This document shows positions 41,801 through 52,720 of a DNA stretch of 64,000 nucleotides, piece after piece. Position 1 is the first letter of the stretch, and every line of letters starts with the position of its first letter. Below the pieces are notes generated by a model. It had not been told where the DNA came from and did not search any database. It saw only the letters and a program-made list of their open reading frames with translations. Origin of the DNA: Hemibagrus wyckioides. Lineage: Eukaryota; Chordata; Actinopteri; Siluriformes; Bagridae. A program made the position numbers and the translations under genes. The DNA lies in NCBI RefSeq assembly GCF_019097595.1, contig NC_080716.1, positions 14,966,901 through 15,030,900 of the forward strand, in the 5' to 3' direction.

Positions 41801-44323
41801 GGGACCATAGAAGTTGAGGCCTCTAACAACACTAACAATGTCTCAATGGCCATTGAAAGAGTGGGGATTGTAGCGCCTTAGTCACCATGGTTCTGAAGAA
41901 ATCAGTTTATTCTAATGTATAATTCGCATGGTAGATGTCAGTAAAACCACATTTCACCTACTCTTTCATTACCTCTTTCTTTATTGTTATCTTCTATTAT
42001 CTGATATCTGATTATACACATCTCTTTGTCATTGTTTGTCTGTTGTGCTCTTAGCTGGGTGCAGCCGGAGCGGCCTCGTTCTCTGTTCTCTCTTTCCGAG
42101 AATGGCCAGGGGCCTCCTCTGGGTTCCTGCAGGCCCCAAACACACATCATGTTCCTGAAAACCCACAAGACAGCCAGCAGCACCATTCTCAACATGCTGT
42201 ACCGCTTTGGTGAGGAGCAGGGCCTGCACTTCGCCCTCCCAATGGGCTACCAGTTTGGCTATCCACTCCCCTTCATAGCCCAGAGGGTCAAAGGGTACAG
42301 GGGTCCCCATGTAGCCGAGTTTGACATCATGGGAAACCACATGCGCTTTTATAAGCCAGAGGTACGGGAATAAATGTTATTAACTGTGCTTTGATGTCAT
42401 TGTAGCTTTGTCATGCAACAATATTGCATTAAGCAGTGTATGTGCTGAATTAGGTCATTTTTAGTAGTGAAACAATTCTTGGACCTGGCTTGTAACACAT
42501 AACTTTGTAACTCATTATTTACAGATGATCCAAATGACATTAGCAATTAGCATTTAGTGCACTCATAACTGAACACCAGCAGCTACGGAGAGTTTCACCT
42601 ATTACCAATACAATGCTGTCTGCTATACCTCTTGAATGAAACAGAAACTTGTAAATGCTTCCATAATTCTAGTTTCATCTCGCTTGCATTAGAACATTGC
42701 CAGAAAGGCTTAGCAACATTCATATTTTAACAGTCTATAGGCTTTAGCGATCTCATTTAGAAATATTCACCTCAGTATTCAGGCCAGAACTGTACTCCAG
42801 ATGGGTTGTAAAGATGAACTCAGGCCAAAAACAGGATGCACTGTAAGAATAGTGCTTTGCATCAATAATATTATTTCCATGTTCCCCTTGTAAAATAAAA
42901 TCCCACACGCTCCTCACCCACTCAACCACCCACATAGTCACGCTTAGCAGGCAGACAGTAGTTCATAAAGGAGAGTAAATAGTAGTGCTGACCAAAGTCA
43001 AAGCACCGGGAGTTCCTCCGATCAATGCCATTTTTTCTCAAGTGAAATTTATACATAGAAATGAAAAGTGTGTAGATTTACATAACTGCACGGGACACAC
43101 CGCCTTATACAGTCTGCAGTTTTCTCTACATCCATCCCACCCAGTACAGTTCTATAAATTGAAAGGCTTAAAGGTTAGCTAACATGTTGAGAGTATGGGA
43201 AACCTCAAACTCAACAGGCTAGGAGCTCTTCAGTAATAGAGCTGTGAACCAGTTTACTGGTGTACAAATAATATTCACTGGATCAAATACTAAAGGTGAT
43301 TTCATGTTTATTCTTTGTCCACAGGTGGAGAAAGTCATGCCTACAGATACTTTCTATTTTTCTATTTTACGAGACCCTGTGGCATTAGCTGAGTCCTCCT
43401 ATGCCTATTACAAAAATGTTGCCCCTGCCTTCCGACGTTCAAAGGGACTAGGCGACTTTGCAGATAACCCAAACAAATTCTACGAGCCCCGACTGCGCAA
43501 CAACCACTATGCCCGCAACCTGCTATGGTTTGACTTTGGCCTTGATCACAATGCTAACTACTCCTTGGCTCTTGCAAAGCGGGGTGAAGCAGTAGTACGA
43601 CGCAACTTTAAACTTATCCTTCTGTCTGAGTACTTTGACCAGTCCATGGTGCTGCTCAGACATGCTCTCTGCTGGCCTCTGGATGCTGTTGTGTCCTTTA
43701 GCCTGAATGCCAGACAGCAGATATCCAAGAGCAGGTCAGGCTGGGTGGGGAAGGCATCTGCTACAGCATCTTTACAACTGACAGAAGAGCAGCGTCAGAA
43801 GCTGCGTGAGTGGAATGCTCTGGACTGGCACCTGTACCAAGCCTTTAACAGCACTTTCTGGGATAAGGTGGAGAGATTCGGCCGAGAGAAGATGGACACT
43901 GAGGTAACCTTATTGAGGAGTAGACGTGAAGTTCTGGCACGCATATGCCTGCGTGACGGAGGCCGGCCGGTTGAAGCCAGCCGCATTCGGGACAGGGCTA
44001 TTCGTCCCTTTCAGAGTGGCCTGGTGAAGATTTTAGGGTATGAGTTGCAGCCAGGTCTGGACAATGCCACAAGGCAAGCCTGTCTGCGTATGATTAGGCC
44101 AGAGATCCAGTACAAGGATCTGTTGGATCTCCGACAGTTTCCTCATGCCCAGCAACATCCAGGAGCAGCAGTGGCTGGAAACGCACTTGCTGTTAAGAAG
44201 GACTCGTCACTTCATAGGACAGGACAGCAGGTCGGAGAATCATTAGAGAGGGATTGGGATGGAACCATACTGGTCCGTAATAAATCCCAAGAACATGTGG
44301 ACATTAAGGGAAAACTGAGATAG
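37812..44323 (+). CDS. gal3st4: Galactose-3-O-sulfotransferase 4
   Basis: Golgi type II membrane enzyme that transfers sulfate from PAPS to C-3 of galactose, in the family member GAL3ST4 on core 1 O-glycans. Coding exons: 37812-37834, 39768-39878, 42055-42361, 43325-44323; all GT/AG, phases consistent, 479 residues against 486 in human. A short basic cytosolic end (MLFRLFARRMRW) precedes one signal-anchor helix (ALLVFVVIAFAGQLLGVLF). The PAPS 5'-phosphosulfate loop is FLKTHKTASST, and the 3'-phosphate site is FSILRDPVALAESSY. NHYARNLLWFDFGL and IQYKDLLDLRQFP match human GAL3ST4. The tiny first coding exon was accepted because its 2-base phase exactly completes exon 2. In human the gene precedes TRAPPC14 on the same strand, as here. 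Confidence 0.95.
38857..38887. repeat. (CA)n microsatellite in GAL3ST4 intron 1
   Basis: About 15 CA units. The flanking TTGTTACATTGTTATATC occurs on both sides (near 38748 and 38889), a local duplication. Confidence 0.92.
39950..40030. repeat. Near-perfect hairpin in GAL3ST4 intron 2
   Basis: Arms 39950-39985 and 39995-40030 are 36 bases each with one mismatch (CTGG versus CAGG context), separated by a 9-base loop TTATTTTAC. Outer partial arms (ATTTCACATA near 39916 and TATGTGAAAT near 40035) extend it. The exon 2 donor is only 72 bases upstream. Confidence 0.9.
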
Positions 44324-44900
44324 TGAGTATAATAGCCACACTTGTTTTCCTGATTTATGGCTCCATTGGGCCTCTGCACTAAACTACTCAGAGCCGGAGT
44401 TAGATCCTGACTTGTAATACTTGCTCGGCTTCTGAACTCCTCTTCATCTTGCCCTTTTTAGGTATCATGCGTTAAGTCGTGACATGGATGTGTGTAAAGA
44501 GCACTGTATTAAGGATTGCAGTGGTACAAATACAATGCAACTGGCCCCAGTATACAGCGGTGGAAATGGTGCATGCTGGGTGATGTGATGCAGTTCGTTT
44601 ACATTGTGGTGCATGGTGTCGGTTTCTTCTGCTGCTTTTAATTGAGCTGCGCTGGTACAAAAGCATTTTGAATGCTACCCATTGTCACTCACTCCCACAA
44701 ACACACTTTACATTTTATTTCACCCTCCTTCCCACACAGAGACAATTTGGCATTGAGCCACATAGCACTTTTCAGATTGACACTGCTTCTGTGCCTAGTG
44801 ACAGCACTGAAATAGAGCGTAAAGCCATCGACTGGCATACAAATACCACTAAAGCAGAATCGTAGTTCCCTTACTGTCTGGCACAAATCTAGGAAATAAA
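44324..44900 (+). other. GAL3ST4 3' region with candidate 3' introns and polyA signal
   Basis: The stop codon TAG at 44321-44323 overlaps a strong donor (TA|GTGAGT at 44323). Good acceptors follow at 44461 (CCCTTTTTAG) and 44739 (CCCACACAG). An open segment follows the second acceptor, 44740-44865 (motifs FGIEPHSTFQIDTAS and IERKAIDW), and AATAAA at 44895-44900 could end the transcript. Splicing to either acceptor regenerates a stop (TA|G or TA|A). Confidence 0.4.
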
Positions 44901-47540
44901 TGCAAAGAAAATCAATGGGTTTGGTTTGGGTGTCAGCAATTGATTTATGATTAGTATACCACAGTAGCAGTTGGCTCTGTAGTGCAGGACTGCAGGAGGA
45001 AGGCACACTGTCTGGAATAATACAGCCCTTATTTTTGCATTGTTTACTATATCAGGACGTGTCATGGTCAAGGCATTTTATAATGCCACGCATTATATAG
45101 GCTACATAAAATTTCTCCAGTTGATGACACTGAAGAAACTTTGCATAAATGAAACGTGTACTTGGCTGTTTTCGGTCCATCAGATGGATTAGGCTATTCT
45201 GCTCACTGTAATCTACCTCTTGGCTCCAGTCAGAGGTTATTTTCTCTTATTTATATTGCAGTTTTAAATATATCTGTGTCAAAAATGGTATTTATTTGTC
45301 ATTCCAGATGAATTTGAATTAGAATCATTAGTAAAGGTTTAGGGTGTTTAAACATTAGTGTAATATAATCAATGATATTAGTTCTGCCTTTCAGTGTTTC
45401 AGGGTTTTTTTTAATGACAGTTAACTGATACCACTTAACAGGTTGTAGGATGTAGGTAGATTTGTGCATGATTTTGCTGAGCTGGTTTTCTAGTGAAATT
45501 GGGAGCGACTGAGATGGTGAATGTTAACCGAATATAAGAAAGCTAGAATGTCCAGTAATGATCAAATACATATCTGTGTCCAAATCTAAGATCCAAAATT
45601 GAGTGATTTTTGCCTTACTGTCTGAAACTAATTGGAAGAGGGCTTGATTATTAATGCTTGTTGTAGTCATGCTTTTTTTTTCTTCTTCTAAAAAACTTAA
45701 TGTCAGTAATGTATTTCTAGTTTTTTGAAAATCTTGTGGTATGTAAAATGATGGTATGTAAATTTAGTATGAATTTGATTGAAATGCACCATGTGGCTTG
45801 ATAAAGCTGAACATATTAAGGGGTTGTTCAGCTTCCGTGTTGAAATTTATGTTAATTTTTTTCAGTTCAGGCATAATTATTAAAGCAGAACACTCCATGT
45901 GTAGTCATTATAATTATAGTAAGTGATGATGTGTAGTGTATGTTGAAATACTTTGTGCATGTTTATAAATAGCACTCACTGACACCAGTGTTTAGTAGGA
46001 ATACAGAGTCATCTCTGTTACTGTCACACAACAACATCTTGATTTTGTATTTTGCTATATTTTCAAAAACAACTATAATATCTATAGAGGAATGTGGGAG
46101 CCAGAGAAGATCAAAACAAAACCATTTCCAATGTAAAATCTGTTTGTTATAGAAATCTTTGTTTCTTTCATACTCTAAATCAATATTGTGTACTAATGTT
46201 TTATAAAAGATGGCGAATAGTAGAGGAGGAATGAAAGTGTGTGCCAACCAATACAGACACATATGCCAGCATATTGCATGATGGAAATGAAGCTGAACAC
46301 TAATTAAGACCCCTTGGTCTCAACCAAAGCTTTGCATCTTTATATTCACAGTTTTTACTGCATAGAGACTGCGATTTGTCAACCAGTCAATATACAAGCA
46401 CCTAACAGACTTTAGGGGATTGTAAGAAAGCAATATGATTTGATTTAGATGTGTTGTAGCCTTTTTTATCAAATCTTGCTGAAATTGTTGTTGTTGTTTT
46501 TTTTTTTTGACAAGACTAGAGGGCGCCTTCAGCTCAATTTACCTGCGTCTAGCAGTTCATATTTGTTTTGTTCTGACATGATAGCATTCCTAAATAAATA
46601 ATTAAATAAATAATACAAGACGAATGGCTTTGTAGACAAAAAAGGCCCTTATTACTGGACTGCTGGTGTTTCCATTATTCTGTTTACGCCTGTATTAGAT
46701 TCCGGCTCTGTCATAATTCATCTCAAGAGTAGATAAGTCGGTACACAAAGGAAAACTTGAATTTACTTCTCTGATGCTATTTCAGTTAATGGTACACCAA
46801 AGAGTTGCCGATATGTTTTAGTTATAAAAATACAGAACCTGTGACTGTGAAAATTGTAGTCCTCAGCTATAATTGAGTTTTTGAATTTTGTTTTTTGTTA
46901 CTAGTGTATCTGAAAAAATAGCCCGTGTAAGGCACAGGAAGTTACAGAGTCAATGGAAATTAAGTACCAGAATTTTACATCTATGCTGCAAATTGAATGT
47001 GATACTGGCACTCTATTTTACATGATCAATACAGCAAATATTTCATTTGAACCTTAGTAATTTGTGTATTATATTTATTCTGTTTCTTTTTGTTACTTGA
47101 ATATTGACATTGGGTTAGAAATAACTTTTCAAAATACCTTTGTAAGTATCTTGTCTTGGATCTATAGTTTACTTGTATGTGGATAATTGGAAAAAAGGTT
47201 GAATGGAACAAAAATAAAACTTTCAGTAAAAGAAACAACTGAATTGTTTTTTTATTGAATGTGTCAAGTGTTTTACACATGTTCAGCAGCCTACACCAGA
47301 GGTTCTCAAACTTTTTACATTCAGTAGCTCTGTCAAATTATTTCCAAGCATCCACTCTACTGTTTTAAATGTGTTCAAAAATATGTTGTTTACTAGAGCC
47401 AAAGCACTTTATTTTGCTAAATTTGTCACTGGCATGAATAAATAAATTGACATTATTATATTTATTTATTTTATTTCTTTTTTGTGCTATTGCCAAGGAA
47501 ACTGATAACTTGGTCACAAGTTAACTGGTTAACTTGCATC
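44901..47540. other. Intergenic, no gene seen
   Basis: AT-rich sequence with scattered stops in all frames. No coding exon or clear repeat was recognised. Confidence 0.6.
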
Positions 47541-48978
47541 AGTCATCATGAAATCCATTGAGCAGCTGGTATCGGTCCACCTGAGAAATATCACAGAACA
47601 GATACTGGATCCCCTGCAGTTCGCTTACCGATCAGGTCAGTGGATGATGCGGTCAACATGGGGCTGCACTACACCTGCAACACCTTGACTACCCATGGAA
47701 ATATGCACAGATTTTGTTTGTTGACTTCAGTTCGGCTTTTAACACAATAATCATGGAAATCCTCTCCTCCAAACTCCTACAGCTAATGGTACCACCAGCC
47801 ATCTGTTAGTGGATCACTAGCTTCCTGACAGACAGGAAACAGCAGGTGAGGCTGGGCAAAGTTGCCTCCAGTATACAGACAGTCAGCACTGGCACTCCCC
47901 AGGGATATGTCCTCTCCCCACAGCTATTCTCCTTTTATATTAATGACTGCACTTCAAGAACCCAGCTGTTGAAACTCCTGAAGTTTGTGTATGACACTAT
48001 GCTCACTGGACTCATCATCGATGGTGATGAGTCTGCATATTGGCAGGAGATAGAGCAGCTGGTACTATGGTGTGGTCAGAACCATCAAAGCTATAGAAAT
48101 GTCTGGACTTTAAAAGACACAGTCAACACTATGCCCACCTCACAAAATCCAACAGCCCACTATCATATGTAGAGACCTTCAAGTTTCTGGGAACTTTCCC
48201 CAAGACCTGAAGTAGGAGTACAACATAAACTCCATCCTCAAAAAGGCCCAGCAGAGGATGTACTTTCTGTGCCAATTGAGGAAGTATAGTCTGCCACAGG
48301 AGCTGTTGGTACAGTTCTACACTGCAGTCATTGAATCTGTCCTGTGGACCTCCATCACCATCTGGTTTGGTGCAGCTACAAAACAGGACAGGTACATTCT
48401 GCAGAAAACAGCAAATACAGCAGAAAAAAATGATTGCTCACTCTCCATGAAGTGTACTCCACAAGAACTAGGAAATGGCAGGAAATATCACTGCAGACCA
48501 CTCACACCCTGGTCACAACCTTTTTCAACTACTCCTGTCTGACAGGTGCTACAGAACGTTATACACCAAAACTGTCAGGAACAGTAACAGTTTCTTTCCA
48601 CAAGCAATCACCCTTATAAACAGCTGACCAACATGCTCTTTACAAACATGTTATACTTCACTTTATATCTACATATACTGTACTGTAAGAACACTTCATC
48701 CCCATAAGTTACACACACATTATGAGCAGTGACAGGTGAAGTGAATAACACTGATGATCTCCTCATCATGGCACCTGTTAGCGGGTGGGATATATTAGGC
48801 AGCAAGTGAACATTTTGTCCTCAAAGTTGATGTGTTACAAGCAGGAAAAATGGACAAGTGTAATGATTTGAGCGAGTTTGACGAGGGCCAAATTGTGATG
48901 GCTAGACGATTGGATACTTTTGAGGGTCACGAACAGCTGGTACCAAACATAAAAAATATACTTGGCCAATAAACCTGA
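47541..48978 (+). mobile_element. Truncated non-LTR retrotransposon (CR1/L2/Rex-type LINE), dead
   Basis: The translation carries reverse transcriptase blocks in order: ILDPLQFAYRSG, FVDFSSAFNTII, SFLTDRKQQVRLGK, STGTPQGYVLSPQLFSFYIND (block with GTPQG), then LLKFVYDTML where an intact element would have the YADD/FADD box. The catalytic box reads VYDT, and frameshifts and stops are present, so it is inactive. The 3' end CCAATAAACCTGATTCTGATT is the short-repeat tail typical of fish L2/Rex elements. The 5' part, including the endonuclease, is missing. A Tc1 fragment interrupts it at 48718-48921. Confidence 0.85.
48718..48921. mobile_element. Tc1-like family A fragment nested in the LINE
   Basis: CATTATGAGCAGTGACAGGT, ATCATGGCACCTGTTAGCGG and TTTGAGCGAGTTTGACGAGG align with the left 200 bases of the elements at 318 and 50518. 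LINE sequence resumes at about 48922 and reaches its own tail, so the Tc1 fragment entered after the LINE. Confidence 0.8.
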
Positions 48979-49123
48979 TTCTGATTAACTGATAACTAAG
49001 AGAACTCAATGATAAATACAATAAGCTTGATATACTTGAACTGTGATTTCCCTCACTGTAGCTAAACTAAATAAAAGTCATGAGACCCTTGGCTATGTAT
49101 CACAGACTACACTTTGAGAAAAA

Positions 49124-49208
49124 CGGATGACATTTTATGCCATGAATGTGAATTATGTTCACTATGTCAGCGAACATATTTCACATTCATGGCATAAAAT
49201 GTCATCCG
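49124..49208. repeat. Near-perfect hairpin upstream of TRAPPC14
   Basis: Arms 49124-49152 and 49180-49208 are 29 bases and exactly inverse (outer end CGGATGACATTTTATGCCAT). The next 8 bases inward (49153-49160 and 49172-49179) pair with one mismatch, leaving an 11-base loop ACTATGTCAGC. The total is about 85 bases. There is no transposase; it may be a palindromic MITE remnant or a non-coding RNA hairpin. Confidence 0.92.
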
Positions 49209-49903
49209 CCAAATGTCACAAATCTCTGAACTTCACATGAACACAGATCACAACTACATGAACTTTATCAAGACGAATGCTCATTATTTTAATATAGCAA
49301 CAGTATCAAATAAAAAACCGTAACCTTAACTTCCTCTTTGGTTTAGTTATTATCTCATCAAATATTATGTTTACAATGTTAACCATCTCTTCCGGTGTTT
49401 TGCCAGTTGATCAAACTGAAATTGATTATCCGTAGAGCTGGATAACAGTGGTATATATTAAGGATTATACTGTGCATAGCCATTAATATCTAGAGGTAGT
49501 ATTTCTTCACCTTTTTCTCTCAGAGTGTTTTCTTTTTTTTTTAAAGTCCAAGTCAGTTCATGTGTGCTAGCGTAGAACAGTCTCGATAATCTACTGCTCC
49601 TGTCTAGTTGTATTTCGGCTCCTAAGCAGTAACCCTTTGTGATTCGATTAATAGGCCTGCAGGCTGGTTTGAATGTACCTCAGGAGCTGGCAGCGCAACG
49701 ACATGGCACAAAATAGAATGTATTTTTATTGTATTTATTGCTGATAATTGTAATGTAAATAGACCAACACGCGAAACGAATCAGGGTGATTCGAGGGTTT
49801 ATGTGTGAGGAGAGGATGCTTTCCCTCTGCTAGTTAAATAGGCTTCCGGATCTATTAGCCTAGCTAGCTAGCTCTGCTTTGCGGTGATAATAACACCCCA
49901 GTC
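49209..49903 (+). other. TRAPPC14 upstream region
   Basis: AT-rich, with CpG dinucleotides becoming frequent after about 49750 (for example CACGCGAAACG near 49768). No clear TATA box within 150 bases of the start. Probably a broad housekeeping-type promoter. Confidence 0.4.
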
Positions 49904-49915
49904 ATGGTTTTAATG

Positions 49916-50434
49916 ATGGAATCGCAGTGCGAGTATTTTATGTATTTCCCCGCCGTGCCCATTTCTGACCTGTCAGACCCGGCCCGGTACCGCACCCTCC
50001 CGCGCCGCAGCCATCTGTACCTGGGCGAGACGGTTCGCTTCCTGCTGGTGCTGCGCGCGCAGAGCGGCTCGGGCTCCGGGTGCAGTGAGGAGCGCACGGG
50101 CCGCGGCTGGCGGGAACTGGCCGCGTCTCTGCGCGCGCTCGCCAGCGTATGTCCGGGTGAAAGCAGGGCGCGGGGGATTGATCGTTCCGGGGAAGATGGA
50201 GCCGAGGAGGAGAGTGATGAAGATGATGGAGCGACGAGCTGCTCAGGCAGAGGAGCCACGACATACCGGGGATTCAGGGAGTGTAAGCCGCTTCTCATTC
50301 ACAACAACCCCGGTAACGGCGCAAGAGAATTCCGCAGAGCTCCTGTGCAGGTGAGCCACCACCTTTATAAACAACATCTTATATATCTATTAAATGTCAT
50401 CATATATGTATGTATGTATGTATGTATGTGTGTG

Positions 50435-50471
<37 letters not shown>

Positions 50472-51813
50472 ATATTCATATAACTATATGAATATGTATA
50501 TAAACATACACATATATACACCGTTCAGGCATCAGGCATAACATTATGAGCACTGACAGGTGAAATGAATAACACTGATTATCAGGCAGCAAGTGAACAT
50601 TTTGTCCTCAAAGTTGATGTGTTAGAAGCAGGAAAAATTTGAGCGAGTTTGACAAGGACCAAATTGTGATGGCTAGACAACTGGATCACAGCATCTCCAA
50701 AACTGCAGCTCTTGTGGGGTGTTCCCGGTCTGCAGTGGTCAGTATCTATCAAAAGTGGTCCAAGGAAGGAGCAGTAGAAAACCGGTGACAGGGTCATGGG
50801 CGGCCAAAGCTCATTGATGCACGTGGGGAGCGAAGGATGGCCTGTGTGATCTGATCCAACAGACGAGCTACTGTTGCTCAAATTGCTGAAGAAGTTAATG
50901 CTGGTTCTGATAGAAAGGTGTCAGAATACACAGTGCAGGTCGGGTCAGGGCTGTTTTTGCAGCAAAAGGGGGACCAAGACAATATTAGGCAAGTGGTCAT
51001 AATGTTATGCCTGATCGGTGTATATACATGTATTGTTAACTATAATTATCTGTTTGTACTACTATCTCTATTGTCTCACTTGGTTTATATATGCATATAT
51101 TGATAAGTCACTTCACATTCTGTTAAGAGAGAGTATGTGTGTGTGTATGTGAGAGAGAGAGATGTCCGAGCAATAACTCGCTTCCTTATAATATTTGCTC
51201 TTTCATAGACGCCATCAGACCCATGAGTGAAAACTGATTGTTTGAACTGGCTATACACTCCAGTTTATTAGGTACACATAGCTTTCATTGGCCCTTTTAT
51301 CAGGTACACCTGCCCTGCTGGTGCACCTTGTAGGTTTACATTTGCTGACTGTGGTGCATTTGCTTTATGTACAATCTTTTGACCGATCCATCATTGGAAA
51401 GAGTGCGCCATAGAATCATCACTGACTGGATGAAATTTTGGTGGTGGGCTATTGTGTTGTGCAGTATTTTGCAGTGATGATACTGACATGGTAGTGGTAT
51501 GTTAGGGTGGTATGCCACTGGTACAGGTTTATCAGGTGCATGTGTGTGTTCCTGGGAATTTATTAAGCACTTGCAAAATTTAGAATGAACCTAAAATATT
51601 TTTTAAGAATGCTAGAAACAGCATAAATTTAGCTTAAATAACAGATTAAAAGGGTCTGCTGTAGTGTCAAACTGTACAGACCAAAAAGGTGTGTAGCTAA
51701 GTAAGTCTACATTGTTTGAAAAAACAAACAAAACAAAATGGCTACTACCATGTTGGTATCATTGCTCAGCTTATAGTGATCAATCACTGAATACTACTAC
51801 TACTAATAACAAC

Positions 51814-51861
<48 letters not shown>

Positions 51862-52682
51862 TTTATCTGGTCAGCAGTGGTCCAATGGTTGTATGGACTT
51901 CTCATAACATTCTATACATAGCAAAAGATTGGCTGCAGTTACCAATTGTATACCTACACCTGTGGAGAGAGGTGAAAACATGGGGTTTTCTAAATGGCTT
52001 GTGGTTTAACATTTGTTCTCCTGAATAGTTCCTTATGCAGTATAAAGGACTATAACCTAACCATAATGCTCTAGCTCTAGTAATGTTGCAGTCGTTGTTG
52101 TTGCTGAGAAGATATTACCACACATAAATAATAAAAAGTGTCTTGTAAGACACATCGTGAGAATAATGACTTTCTGAATGGTCCTGGGTCTTATATTTGC
52201 ACAGCCTTCTCTGTAGTTATGGACAAAGAGCAAGTTATCTGGGAGTAAGGAGTAATATAGTGGGTGGTTACAACATGCCTCTTGCCTTTTTTGTTATGTG
52301 TTTCTCCAACTTGCGATCTTGTTCAGTCACCTGTGGATGAGCCAGTGGTTCTGAATGATGAAGTCATCTTTCCCCTGACTGTGTCCTTGGATAAACTCCC
52401 TGTCAACACACTCAAAGTGAAGGTAAGAGCAAAGGTGGAACTGAATGGATTTGCTGCTTTGCCTCTGTGTTTCTTATCTCTTTCTGCTATATGCTTAGAA
52501 ACGTTAGTTAGATATGCCCAAAAACAGCTCAGTGACAGGCTGTACTTTGTAGTATATAAGATAATAATGGTAAAAGCATGTATTGTACAGTAATGGTGTT
52601 TTGCTTAGGCTTTTTCTTTTCCATTTCTTGGCTGCATTTGTGTCATTTGTGTGAACCCATTTGTTCGGTTCTGTCATTTGCA

Positions 52683-52720
<38 letters not shown>

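Noticed and set aside
49864..50298. Long minus-strand open frames opposite TRAPPC14 exon 1
   Set aside because: Shadow frames of a GC-rich coding exon; low-complexity Ser/Arg/Pro and no splice context.
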